Assembly (NCBI GenBank): GCA_001534745.1
Contig: CP013997.1
Coordinates: 3,100,001-3,164,000, forward strand
Length of the DNA: 64,000 bases
Reading direction: 5' to 3'
Origin: Pseudomonas monteilii
GTDB taxonomy: Bacteria; Pseudomonadota; Gammaproteobacteria; Pseudomonadales; Pseudomonadaceae
Positions 49,699 to 58,239 of this stretch are shown here, in pieces. Under the pieces are notes generated by a model, which saw only the letters and a list, made by a program, of their open reading frames with translations, searched no databases and was not told the origin of the DNA. The position numbers and the translations under genes are program-made. The first letter of the stretch is position 1. The number at the start of each line of letters is the position of its first letter.

Positions 49699-49838
49699 TT
49701 TTTTCACAATTGACTAGCCTTCCGTCCGCGCCGACGGCTAGGCGCCTTCGCCTTAAAAGGACGTTCACCCTCAGACTTCGACACCGCCCCATCCGAGGCG
49801 CGGGTCCGCTTGGGTTTTGCCCGGGGAATTTTTCGAGC

Positions 49839-51989
49839 ATGAATCGTTTTGCTGTGCGCCCACTGGCGCTGCTGATTTCGCTGACCACCGCCAGCTCGCT
49901 GGCCGTCGCTGCCGACGTCATCGAACTGGACGAGAGCAAGATCACGGCGGAAACCGCCGGTGTGGCCGGGCAGGCGACGACCGAGGGGACCCGGTCGTAT
50001 ACCACGGGGTCGATGAGCACGTCGGCGGGCCTGCCATTGTCGATTCGTGAAACGCCGCAGTCCGTGAGCGTGATCACGCGCCAGCGCATCGAGGACCAAG
50101 GGCTGAACAACCTGGACGACGTGGTCAAAGCTGCGCCGGGGGTAACGTTGCGCAAGTTCGGTTCGGACCGGCGTGAATACCTGTCTCGAGGCTTTCGCAT
50201 TGATAACCTGATGTACGATGGTCTGCCAACGATTGCAGGCACGTTCAACCTAGACACCATTGCGTCCGGTGATCTAGCGATGTATGACCGCGTTGAAGTA
50301 GTTCGAGGTGCAACGGGTCTTACGACCGGTGCAGGCGATCCATCTGCCACTTTGAACCTTGTACGTAAACGCCCAACGGCTACGCCTCAAGTCAGCGTTA
50401 CCACTAGCGCAGGCAGTTGGGACCGGTATCGTACCGAAATCGATGCATCCAACAAGCTCAACGAAAGTGGGACGCTACGTGGCCGTGCGGTAGCTGCCTA
50501 TGAGAATAACAAAAGCTTTGTCGACGTGCGTGAGACACAGCGGCAGACATTCTACGGCATTCTTGAAGCCGATGTGAGCGATGCGACGACCCTCACACTT
50601 GGCCTGTCCAAACAGCGTGAAGATAAAAAATCTGACTGGGGCAGCTTGCCAAGTGGACCGAACGGTGAAAACCTTGGGCTGTCGCGCTCGACCTTCTATG
50701 GTGGTGATTGGTCTTATTGGGATCAAGACAACTACACGATGTTTGGTGATATAACGCACAGATTTAGCAATGGCTGGAAGGCCAAAGTGGCAGCTCAAAA
50801 AGTTTGGGGCGAGTCAGATACATTCTCAAACTACTTAACGGCCTACCCTTACACAGCCCCGTCTGATTTGCGCACGGCATCAGGGCATTATTTCACCGAC
50901 GACGACATGCTCAACCTCGATGCTTCGTTGAGTGGCGATTTTCAAGCGTTTGGCCGTAACCATGAATTTCAAACAGGTGTGAGTTGGCGTCAAGACAAGT
51001 ACAACCTCCGTGGTGGGTACTGGGACGGCACACCAGTCGACATTTACAATTTCAAACCTGGCAAAGTTGCCAAACCCTCGATCGAGGGTCGCACGGGTTA
51101 CGCCAACCACAATATCACCACGGAAAAATCCGCCTATGCGGTAGTTCGATTGAATCCATTTGATCCTCTGCATGTCATTCTGGGGGGACGGCTCAGCTGG
51201 TATGACTTCAACGATAAATCTTTCGGTAACAGTTACAGCGTGACTCGTGAAGTTACGCCTTATGCCGGCATTATCTACGACCTGAATGAAACTTATTCGA
51301 CCTACGCGAGTTACACGCAGATATTCAAGCCACAGAGCGTTCAGGATGAGGCAGGCTCAGTGCTTGAGCCCATGACCGGCGAAAGCTATGAAATCGGGAT
51401 CAAAGGTGAATATCTACAAGGCGCGCTGAATGCTTCGGTTGCGCTATTCGATATGACCCAGGAAAACCGTGCTTATGAATTGAGCCCCCAACCGCTGAGC
51501 TGTAGCCAACAGTACCGCACCTGTTACGGCACCGCTGGAGAAGTCCGCAGTCGCGGTATTGACACTGAGGTGACTGGCGCGCTGACACCAGACTGGAACT
51601 TCTCTGCATCCTACACGTATGTAATGAGCGAGTACGTCAAGGATGCTACCTACGAAGGCAAGCGCTTTTCAGCGGACCAACCTAAACACCTGTTCAAGGC
51701 TTCTACGTCCTACAATCTGACTGGCGACCTAAGCAAATGGCGTGTAGGTGGAGATGTGTTCGCCCAAAGTAAAACTTACGAGCGTGTTGGCACTGGCCAT
51801 GCCGAACAGGACAGCTACGCCGTGGTCGGCCTGATGGCAGGCTACCGCTTCGACGAGCATTGGGACGGCCGAGTCAACCTTAACAACGTGTTCGACGAAA
51901 AGTACTGGCAGGGCATCCCGACCGGTACCGGCCAGGGCGTCTACGGCGACCCGCGCAACGTGATGTTCAGCCTGAAATGGACCCTGTGA
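49839..51989 (+). CDS. TonB-dependent siderophore receptor
   Basis: The product has 716 residues from MNRFAVRPLALLISLTTASS, a signal peptide ending at AVAA. The plug starts SIRETPQSVSVITRQRIEDQ and contains VEVVRGATGLTTGAGDPSAT. The barrel ends YGDPRNVMFSLKWTL with an aromatic-rich last strand. No N-terminal STN signalling domain is present, so it is a plain uptake receptor of the FpvB/FhuE/FoxA sort; the siderophore is not readable. The first and last ~300 bp are host-like, while ~50.2-51.8 kb is clearly poorer in GC and uses different codons. The upstream frame from 49710 is ignored. Confidence 0.92.
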   Translation: MNRFAVRPLALLISLTTASSLAVAADVIELDESKITAETAGVAGQATTEGTRSYTTGSMSTSAGLPLSIRETPQSVSVITRQRIEDQGLNNLDDVVKAAPGVTLRKFGSDRREYLSRGFRIDNLMYDGLPTIAGTFNLDTIASGDLAMYDRVEVVRGATGLTTGAGDPSATLNLVRKRPTATPQVSVTTSAGSWDRYRTEIDASNKLNESGTLRGRAVAAYENNKSFVDVRETQRQTFYGILEADVSDATTLTLGLSKQREDKKSDWGSLPSGPNGENLGLSRSTFYGGDWSYWDQDNYTMFGDITHRFSNGWKAKVAAQKVWGESDTFSNYLTAYPYTAPSDLRTASGHYFTDDDMLNLDASLSGDFQAFGRNHEFQTGVSWRQDKYNLRGGYWDGTPVDIYNFKPGKVAKPSIEGRTGYANHNITTEKSAYAVVRLNPFDPLHVILGGRLSWYDFNDKSFGNSYSVTREVTPYAGIIYDLNETYSTYASYTQIFKPQSVQDEAGSVLEPMTGESYEIGIKGEYLQGALNASVALFDMTQENRAYELSPQPLSCSQQYRTCYGTAGEVRSRGIDTEVTGALTPDWNFSASYTYVMSEYVKDATYEGKRFSADQPKHLFKASTSYNLTGDLSKWRVGGDVFAQSKTYERVGTGHAEQDSYAVVGLMAGYRFDEHWDGRVNLNNVFDEKYWQGIPTGTGQGVYGDPRNVMFSLKWTL

Positions 51990-52075
51990 TCGGCCTGACC
52001 GTCTGATCCACAAGCCGTCCCAGCCTCGGCCCTGACAGCAGCGAACCCCATTGTTGCCAGGGCCTTGGCCCCTCC

Positions 52076-52561
52076 CTATACAGCCCACACCCAGGCTGAC
52101 GTATACAACCCCGCTCCAAACACCAGGTGTGTTGCCAGACTCCGCGCGCACCCGCGCCAGGGTTTAGCCGTATGCCGTGCGAACAGCCCCAGCCCCATCG
52201 CCGGTTGCATCACGCACAGCGGCACCAGCACCGTCAGCGCACCGAACGCCAAGGCCTTTCCGAGCGTCGGCTGCACGGTCCACCCCTCCCCGACCCATGC
52301 CAGGAACAGACCCGCGAACACGATACCCACCGTATAGTGAAGCCCCCAACCCCACGCCCGCTCGAACGCCACTGGCGCCGCCTGCCCGATGGCGCGATGG
52401 CGCCATTGCCCCCGCCACACATGCCCGACCCATCGGCCCAACAGGGCATAATCCAAGGTTCGAACCCCTGCATGGCGCAGCAACCCTGTCCACAGGCCCA
52501 TGAGCACGGTGGCACCCAGCCCGATCTGCAGACTGTGGAGTGTGAAAGCAGCGATGTTCAT
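52076..52561 (-). CDS. DUF2938 membrane protein
   Basis: The product has 161 residues with four hydrophobic helices (about 8-27, 72-92, 100-122, 140-158). The WGLHYTVGIVFAGLFLAWVG, VLVPLCVMQPAMGLGLFA and THLVFGAGLYTSAWVW blocks fit the DUF2938 family of unknown function. It is transcribed from a MerR-type promoter (52605-52635), divergent from the merR-like gene, so it is probably that regulator's target. Confidence 0.85.
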   Translation of the reverse strand: MNIAAFTLHSLQIGLGATVLMGLWTGLLRHAGVRTLDYALLGRWVGHVWRGQWRHRAIGQAAPVAFERAWGWGLHYTVGIVFAGLFLAWVGEGWTVQPTLGKALAFGALTVLVPLCVMQPAMGLGLFARHTAKPWRGCARSLATHLVFGAGLYTSAWVWAV

Positions 52562-52604
52562 GATGATCGATCCTTGCGCGTTGACGGATGGTTACCTGCC
52601 GCGC

Positions 52605-52635
52605 AGCATAGAAGTTGAAGTCAACTTCAAGTCAA
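52605..52635 (-). promoter_or_regulatory. MerR-type promoter with 19-bp spacer and dyad
   Basis: On the minus strand -35 TTGACT (52635-52630), a 19-bp spacer and -10 TATGCT (52610-52605) are seen. Within the spacer lies the perfect dyad TTGAAGT-CA-ACTTCAA (52615-52630 on the plus strand). Over-long spacers with a central dyad are the hallmark of MerR-family activation. Confidence 0.8.
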
Positions 52636-52645
52636 GGACCCCTCC

Positions 52646-53041
52646 ATGGACATAGCGGACGTCGCCAAACGCACCGGCGTACCGGCCTCGACGTTGCGGT
52701 ATTACGCGAAGAAAGGGCTGATTCACTCACTGGCCACGCCAGGTCAACGGCGTCAGTTCCCAGCCGATGTCATCGACCGGCTGGCGTTGATCGCCCTGGG
52801 TCAGGCAGCGGGGTTTTCCCTGGACGAGATCGAGGAACTGCTTGGTCAACCGCGCATCGACCGACAGCATCTGATCGACAAGGCCACTGCACTGGAAAGC
52901 ACGGCCAGGCGATTGATGGCCTTGAGCAAAGGCCTTCGCCATGCCGCCGAGTGCCCTCAGGAGGATCATGTGCAGTGCCCGACCTTTCAGCGGTTGCTCA
53001 CGGTATCGGCGAGTGCGGTGCGGGCGAGGAAGCGTCGGTAA
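52646..53041 (+). CDS. MerR-family transcriptional regulator
   Basis: The product has 131 residues. MDIADVAKRTGVPASTLRYY is the winged HTH, LALIALGQAAGFSLDEIEEL the second half, and a coiled-coil dimer helix (~75-105) follows. A Cys pair lies near the C-terminus (CPQEDHVQC). Spacing and context suggest a metal- or redox-responsive type, but not a classic SoxR (no C-x2-C-x-C-x5-C). It should control the divergent DUF2938 gene through the dyad. Confidence 0.88.
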   Translation: MDIADVAKRTGVPASTLRYYAKKGLIHSLATPGQRRQFPADVIDRLALIALGQAAGFSLDEIEELLGQPRIDRQHLIDKATALESTARRLMALSKGLRHAAECPQEDHVQCPTFQRLLTVSASAVRARKRR

Positions 53042-53177
53042 GGTGGGTTCGAACGTTGTAATAGCGATACCTGGCGGGGCGTGCTGACGTCAGGACTCAT
53101 GGCGGGGCAGCGAACGCCGACTCACGGTCGACAGGTCGAACACTGGCCTATCAGCCTTGAGGTGGATGAACAGGCCT

Positions 53178-53204
53178 TATCGCTGGCAAGCCAGCTCCCA
53201 CAGG
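53178..53204. repeat. REP variant
   Basis: TATCGCTGGCAAGCCAGCTC followed by CCACAGG is the GCTGGCAAGCCAGC variant, downstream of the merR-like gene. Confidence 0.75.
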
Positions 53205-53246
53205 TACCTATTTCAAGCAAGCAGTCGCACGATGACAAAGCCGGCT

Positions 53247-53370
53247 GTGGGAGTCCGCCCGCCGCCTTGGCGCCGCGCTGTCGCGCATAGAGATTGGGCC
53301 CGCAGTGCCCACAAAATCCTAAAATTATTTACTTTGAAATCAATAGGCTATTTTTTGTTTTATAGGAGCG
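53247..53370. repeat. Inverted deletion derivative of the composite repeat
   Basis: GAGTCCGCCCGCCGCCTTGG and the following GCGCCGCGCTGTCGCGCA are the reverse complement of the repeat's right end at 23862-23896. GATTGGGCCCGCAGTGCCCA is the reverse of its left end, and the AT-rich AAAATTATTTACTTTGAAAT matches the reverse of the 23620-23660 flank. About 160 bp of the middle are missing. Confidence 0.75.
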
Positions 53371-53494
53371 GAGTTCCTCTTTACGACACACGCAACCCAC
53401 GACCCGCCTAATAAATTTTAGTTTTCAGATAAAATGATTCTTCATCAAAATACTATCACCTAGGAATCTGCTTTTCTACTTTCATCGCGCCACC

Positions 53495-54757
53495 CTAACT
53501 CAAGGAGATAAGTTTACGTTCTTCTTCCCAAGTTCTAATCTGGGCATAATCCTTGTCAAGCTGATCCATATTGTTATGCATGAGATAGATATGGCCAGCT
53601 TTCGAAGACAAGTCTACAGTCTTCGGAATTAAATCTCCGACCTCCGGGGTTCGTGCAATCAGGTAAAACGATGGCAGTGTAGCCAGCAACGTTCGACTAT
53701 TATTTTCAACGACGACACCCGACTTTTCTGAAATGAGATTTACAACCCTGATACAGTTATTTAATCTATATTCGATATTGATCTCTCGAAAAAATCGTGA
53801 CGGATCTATGTAACGATTTAACGTTAGGGTCATATGACTATAGCCAAGCGCTTCTATTATTGGCTTTGAAACGATCCCCCCCTGCATTCTGGCACCTGTC
53901 TCTATCAAGACAGGCCCGCGTGAAGTAACGATGATTTCACTATGACTCGCGCCGTTCCTTACACCCAATGCATCCAACACGCAGGTTACATACGTGATCA
54001 GCTTGCCTTGAACACTTCCCTCATAGGGCAATATCGTTTCGTAATCATAGAGGTTGCCTACCCCTCGCACGTTGAGTCGCTTCTCATGCCAAATCTCTGA
54101 AATTCTATGACGACCCTCTATACTTACTGCATTGACAAGATATTGGTCCCCTTCTAAAAACTCTTGAACCAATACAGAATTATTTATGTTACCAACAAAA
54201 TTTTCTTTGTCGAATATGTTCTCGAAGGCCTCCAACGCCTCGCATTCATCGTAGCAAACGCGAACATTTTCACTTCCCATAGAGTCAACGGGTTTTACGA
54301 CGACGGGGTATACCTTCAAGCAAGCCAATGCACTCAGAAGTTGAGCTCGAGACGTCACTTGGTATTGAGAGACTGCATCAAGCCCCACGTGGGTCAGACG
54401 CTCCGACATGGCGTATTTATTTCGTCTTAGGTAGCTAGTATGAGGATCATTACCTGCTAATTGCAGCGCAGCGCTTATCCAGTCAGCCAGTTCGACCCCT
54501 GGTTCACTTCCGGCCACCACGAACGCCGGCTTGAAGTTGTCTAACAGGCTGAATAGCTGCGAGCGACTCAATGCCGCAGCAATAAGATTAGTTTCGAATA
54601 AATCGCAATCATACGTTTTCTTAAAGGCGGCTGGAATTGTCAAACCCGACTGAACATGAACCAACCGCCACCCCAACTTATATAGCGCTTTGGCCAGCTC
54701 TGCCCCGGTACTGTAAGCATCCACTAGACAGGCGATTTTTCCTGCGTTTTTCCTCAT
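53495..54757 (-). CDS. ATP-grasp ligase, AT-rich
   Basis: The product has 420 residues from MRKNAGKIACLVDAYSTGAE, preceded by GGTGGAGAGG; the frame is open 13 codons upstream. The N-terminal Rossmann-like part (~1-110) is followed by the ATP-grasp domain: YPVVVKPVDSMGSENVRVCY (ATP-binding Lys), SVLVQEFLEGDQYLVNAVSI, and GPVLIETGARMQGGIVSKPI with the metal-binding Glu and the N/R loop. The closest general type is the carnosine synthase/BacD-like amino-acid or dipeptide ligase. It is an orphan: no NRPS or tailoring gene accompanies it. GC is well below the host level and the flanks are gene-poor, so transfer is likely. The product is unknown. Confidence 0.85.
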   Translation of the reverse strand: MRKNAGKIACLVDAYSTGAELAKALYKLGWRLVHVQSGLTIPAAFKKTYDCDLFETNLIAAALSRSQLFSLLDNFKPAFVVAGSEPGVELADWISAALQLAGNDPHTSYLRRNKYAMSERLTHVGLDAVSQYQVTSRAQLLSALACLKVYPVVVKPVDSMGSENVRVCYDECEALEAFENIFDKENFVGNINNSVLVQEFLEGDQYLVNAVSIEGRHRISEIWHEKRLNVRGVGNLYDYETILPYEGSVQGKLITYVTCVLDALGVRNGASHSEIIVTSRGPVLIETGARMQGGIVSKPIIEALGYSHMTLTLNRYIDPSRFFREINIEYRLNNCIRVVNLISEKSGVVVENNSRTLLATLPSFYLIARTPEVGDLIPKTVDLSSKAGHIYLMHNNMDQLDKDYAQIRTWEEERKLISLS

Positions 54758-55067
54758 CCTCTCCACCTTTATTGTTCTTAACGGGAGAACCGACATGTCG
54801 CATTGCGCTTGCTTGCTCTTCTGAAGCGTTCTCTACCTCCTAACATGCAAAGAGAATCTCTTAATACGCACTAGGCTTTTAGGGAAACCAACTAGCAAAG
54901 CGCCAATAAAAACATTAATGCAATCCAGTCGAGGTCCCATTTTAAGCTCATGCACTTAGCTATCTGTGCCCACCTCCAAGATTATCCACTTCTTATATCG
55001 AAGGCACCCTCTCCTCTGGCTTCAGACATAATCCTGATGCTGGACCTTATTTCACAAAAAACAAGCT

Positions 55068-55099
55068 GGAAATTTCCCAAGCAGCAGTAGGAAATTTCC
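55068..55099. repeat. Two GGAAATTTCC palindromes
   Basis: The perfect 10-bp palindrome GGAAATTTCC occurs at 55068-55077 and 55090-55099, 22 bp centre to centre (two helical turns). This is the geometry of an operator pair. Confidence 0.5.
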
Positions 55100-55128
55100 T
55101 TTCTTAGGATGCTGCTATTTTTTAGAAA
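55080..55128 (+). terminator. Hairpin with T-run in the gene-free stretch
   Basis: AGCAGCA at about 55080 and TGCTGCT at about 55111 can pair around an inner GGAAATTTCC hairpin, and ATTTTTT follows. It reads as an intrinsic terminator for the plus strand, although no plus-strand gene is seen upstream. Confidence 0.4.
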
Positions 55129-55664
55129 AGCAGCTATTTCACCTTCGATAACCCCTGCTGCCTGTCTAACTCAAGGCATACGCCGTAGTCACTTGTCCTT
55201 CGCCCCCTCGGTTTAGTCGTACCTGTCAGGTTGGGAGCGCCAAGGCTGTAGCTCGCCCTCCCCCTCAATGCTATGCATTCGGAGGTTAGGCTTTTCACAC
55301 GCTTACATTGGGTTCGCTAGCTTCTACACAGTGCTAAATTATCACGTTAGGCAGATAATCAGGCACTATAGTTTGGCAACTTCAGCATATTTATAGCGCA
55401 TTCAAGCTCAAACTTCGCTATCTAAAAGCGCTCAAGATCAGTAAGTATCTACACAGGAACCTTGAAAACTTAGGGGATTCACTGCCACTGACTGTGCCAT
55501 GTTTGCACTCAACTCTGGTCGGGCTCCCCAAGTTCGCTCTGCTTGAGTCCATCATTGCTTACTAATTTTAAAATTACGAACTGGGCTACCATCCGCTGCG
55601 TCGGGTTATCCAGAACAGGTCTGCGCCATACGTCCTGAAGGAGTCTTACTTCAATAAGTCGAAG

Positions 55665-55766
55665 TCACGCAGGCGAGCGAAGCCTTATACTCAGCTCGGC
55701 AATGATCTGCGGCGACGTCTCGATGTTCACGGGCTTATTGGTCGTGTAGAGAACGCCATTGCCATG
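55665..55766 (-). pseudogene. Relic of a paralogue of the small helicase-operon gene
   Basis: The minus strand reads HGNGVLYTTNKPVNIETSPQ then IIAELSIRLRSPA and a stop. This aligns with GHGVIYVDDEPYNIETAQRI then IADLGRTLSLPA of the intact gene at 57838-58239. A stop codon directly precedes the fragment, so only ~33 codons survive. It lies just beyond the 3' end of the helicase gene and implies a second, decayed copy of part of the operon. Confidence 0.65.
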
Positions 55767-55848
55767 CTACCTCACGTCATATATCCGCGATGTGTGCGAG
55801 CTTGCCCGCGATGAAGAGGCCGCCGTGCCTGCCGGGAACACGTCGCCC

Positions 55849-57804
55849 TCAGTACCCATGCACCCCACGATGATTGCTCGCGTGAAACCCGATCCACTCC
55901 TGCAAGTCATACGGCAGGTACAGCCGGTGCTTGGCCCGGGAAATCCCGATGTAGATCGCGCAGATCCGGTGATCGAACTCGTAGGCATCCTTGAACGGCA
56001 CGGTGGTCAGCAGCCCCGGCGTCAGCAGCACCTGGTCGAACTCCCAGCCACCGGCCTCCTCTGCCATCAACAGCAGGCAGCTCGACGGCCCGTCGCTGAT
56101 CACCCGGTCGAGCGCCGTCACGTCGGCCACGCGCAAGCCCTGTTCCAGCTCATCCTGCACCCACAGGAACGACTCGTCGAACCGGTGAGTCTCACGTACC
56201 CGGTGCCAATCGGTCAGCTCGGCGAAGGCCGGATGGCGTTCGGCGCGCCCGGTCTCGCCATACACGTCCGGGCGGAACAGCCGGACGGCGCTTTCCATGA
56301 ACCACTTCAGGTCATCCTCGGCACGCTTTTCGAGAAAGCCGAAGCCACAGTGCTGGCGGCACAGTTCCAAGGCCCAGCGCATGCTGTCCCAGCGCGACCC
56401 GGTCAGGACCACGCAGCCAGCCGGGGGGGTGAAGCGCTCGGGGTAGAGTTCCACACGCACATCGGCATCGCGCGCGCCTTCGAACGGCAGGCGGGGTTGG
56501 TGCGAGTGCAGCGAAATCAACGGATTGACCAGCGCCTCGACCTTGCGGCCGGAGCGCACCGAATAGCTCACATCGCTCTGGCGCACCCGTCGTTCGCGCT
56601 TGACCACCGGGCCACTGGCCTTCTGGTACTCGTCGCCCAGGGTCACCAGCACCTGGCGCCCACGCTCGATGATCTGCAACAGCGGCGGCGGGATGTCCTG
56701 GCTTTCGTCGACGATCACGTGGGTGAAGCGTGACGGCACCTGGCACCCGGCCAGGCTGGCGCGCTTGATCAGCAACAGCATCTCGAACCCGGTGCGCGGC
56801 GCCCACTGCGGGTGCGCGTCCAGCCAGGTCCAGACCCGGCTGGCCTGCTCGAGCAGCACCTGCGCTTCGACCGGTGTCAGGGCCTGTTGGAAGACCGGCA
56901 GATGGGCATTGCACAGCGCTCGATCCCACGAATCGCAGTAGCGCGCCAGCACGACCAGGCAGATGTCCAGCGCCTGCACCGGTCCGTACCCGCGAAAGCC
57001 GTGGATCGACAACTCATCGCACACGGCGGCCTTGGTCGGGAGCCGGGCGGTACGCTTCACAGTGCGCGCGCCCCGTGGGGGTGCCAGGACGGCTTCAGCG
57101 AAGGCCTTGAAGCTCAGCCCAGGCAACTTGCCCTGGCCGCCCAGGCGACGCCGCAGCGCTTCGAGCTTCTTGTCCGTGCGGGCCAGGGCCAGGGTACGCC
57201 CTGGCCGCAGACAGTCCATCAAGGCGCCGAGCAAGTGGCTCTTGCCCACCCCGGCATACCCTTGCACGTGCAGATGCTCGTCGAGGTTGGCGCGAAAGGT
57301 CCGCACCAGCCGGTCCTGCGCCGAACTCAACCAGCGCTCGCGCCCTCGGGCGGTGATCATCTGGCGGGCGAACGGATGGTGCCGGAGAAAGTGCCGGGCC
57401 TTGTACTGCTCGTCCCAGCGACCATCGGGCAGCAGGTACTCCTGCGTCGTCACCTCCTCCGCCTCGAGCAACCGCAGGCCCAGGCTGTCGAGCAGGCCCA
57501 GGCCGAAATAGAGCTTGCGTGCATCGAACAACCGTTGCGCTTCGCTCAGCAGACAGGGCCCCGTATCCGACGTGCGCGCCTGTTGCCAGGCCAGCAGCTT
57601 GGCCAGGATCTTCTCCGCGCCGCTGGCACTGACCCCCTGCTCACCCGCCTGCGCCAGGTGCTGGATCACCAGCACTGCGGCCAGTTCCGGGTCGCTGAGC
57701 GCTTCCAGCCCCGCCACGCCCTCGTCGTCGAGCAGCCGCTGGCAGCATTCCTCGGCAATGGGCAGATAGACAGGGCTGGACAGGTCGTAATGTTCCGGTT
57801 GCAT
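55849..57804 (-). CDS. UvrD-like superfamily 1 helicase
   Basis: The product has 651 residues. The N-terminal ~165 residues are helical and unfamiliar (ending in FLRHHPFARQMITARGRERW). Then the SF1 motor follows: Walker A QGYAGVGKSHLL (182-189), motif II VIVDESQD (~368), motif III-like LVTLGDEYQKASGP, and the C-terminal AIYIGISRAKHRLYLPYDL (motif VI). The VERY short UvrD 2B region and the special N-terminus set it apart from UvrD, Rep and PcrA. It is the last gene of a three-gene operon, 33 nt after the middle gene. A role in defence, plasmid or phage DNA handling is possible; no substrate can be read. Confidence 0.88.
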   Translation of the reverse strand: MQPEHYDLSSPVYLPIAEECCQRLLDDEGVAGLEALSDPELAAVLVIQHLAQAGEQGVSASGAEKILAKLLAWQQARTSDTGPCLLSEAQRLFDARKLYFGLGLLDSLGLRLLEAEEVTTQEYLLPDGRWDEQYKARHFLRHHPFARQMITARGRERWLSSAQDRLVRTFRANLDEHLHVQGYAGVGKSHLLGALMDCLRPGRTLALARTDKKLEALRRRLGGQGKLPGLSFKAFAEAVLAPPRGARTVKRTARLPTKAAVCDELSIHGFRGYGPVQALDICLVVLARYCDSWDRALCNAHLPVFQQALTPVEAQVLLEQASRVWTWLDAHPQWAPRTGFEMLLLIKRASLAGCQVPSRFTHVIVDESQDIPPPLLQIIERGRQVLVTLGDEYQKASGPVVKRERRVRQSDVSYSVRSGRKVEALVNPLISLHSHQPRLPFEGARDADVRVELYPERFTPPAGCVVLTGSRWDSMRWALELCRQHCGFGFLEKRAEDDLKWFMESAVRLFRPDVYGETGRAERHPAFAELTDWHRVRETHRFDESFLWVQDELEQGLRVADVTALDRVISDGPSSCLLLMAEEAGGWEFDQVLLTPGLLTTVPFKDAYEFDHRICAIYIGISRAKHRLYLPYDLQEWIGFHASNHRGVHGY

Positions 57805-57837
57805 GGGGTCTCGTGGTGTGGGCGATGGGGCTGGGCG

Positions 57838-58239
57838 TCAACGCTGGTCAGGCTCTTCTGGGTCGTCGCGCCTGGTGGGACGATTGGCCAGCAGCTTGGA
57901 GGCCGCCAGCTGCGCGACCATGCGCTGCGCCGGGTTGACAGGCGCAGGCCGCTGGCGGACGTCGCGCAGCAGCTGGGCATCGATCAGGCGTTGGCGTACG
58001 GTCGCGGCCGGCAGGGACAATGTCCTGCCGAGGTCGGCGATGATACGTTGCGCCGTCTCGATGTTGTAGGGTTCGTCGTCGACATAGATCACGCCATGGC
58101 CACGCCACTTCACCTCATAGGTGGCGAGCAGCGGCGCCAGGTGCCGGGCCAGCGCTTCGTCCGAGAGGTGGGGCGCGGCGCACGGGTCGGCAGCGACCGG
58201 CAGGGTCTTGTCGAGGTCGGGCGGGGTCGAATCACTCAT
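57838..58239 (-). CDS. Unknown protein B of the helicase operon
   Basis: The product has 133 residues from MSDSTPPDLDKTLPVAADPC. This ATG lies in the 8-nt overlap ATGAGTGA with the upstream gene, indicating translational coupling. The centre (YEVKWRGHGVIYVDDEPYNI then ETAQRIIADL) is the most structured part and is the one preserved in the relic at 55665-55766. The C-terminus (LLANRPTRRDDPEEPDQR) is charged. No family is recognised. It may be an adaptor between protein A and the helicase. Confidence 0.8.
   Translation of the reverse strand: MSDSTPPDLDKTLPVAADPCAAPHLSDEALARHLAPLLATYEVKWRGHGVIYVDDEPYNIETAQRIIADLGRTLSLPAATVRQRLIDAQLLRDVRQRPAPVNPAQRMVAQLAASKLLANRPTRRDDPEEPDQR

Larger units (their letters stand above)
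54847..55664. other. Gene-free stretch between the ATP-grasp gene and the helicase operon
   Basis: No frame of useful length is open and the composition is mixed. It contains two GGAAATTTCC palindromes and a hairpin with a T-run (55080-55128). The right end merges into a relic of the small gene of the helicase operon. It looks like decayed mobile or accessory DNA. Confidence 0.5.

Noticed and set aside
54758..54846. 22-codon frame (MLGGRERFRRASKRNATCRF) before the ATP-grasp gene, as a precursor peptide
   Set aside because: The GGAGG here lies inside the frame and not before it, and nothing else supports a peptide substrate.
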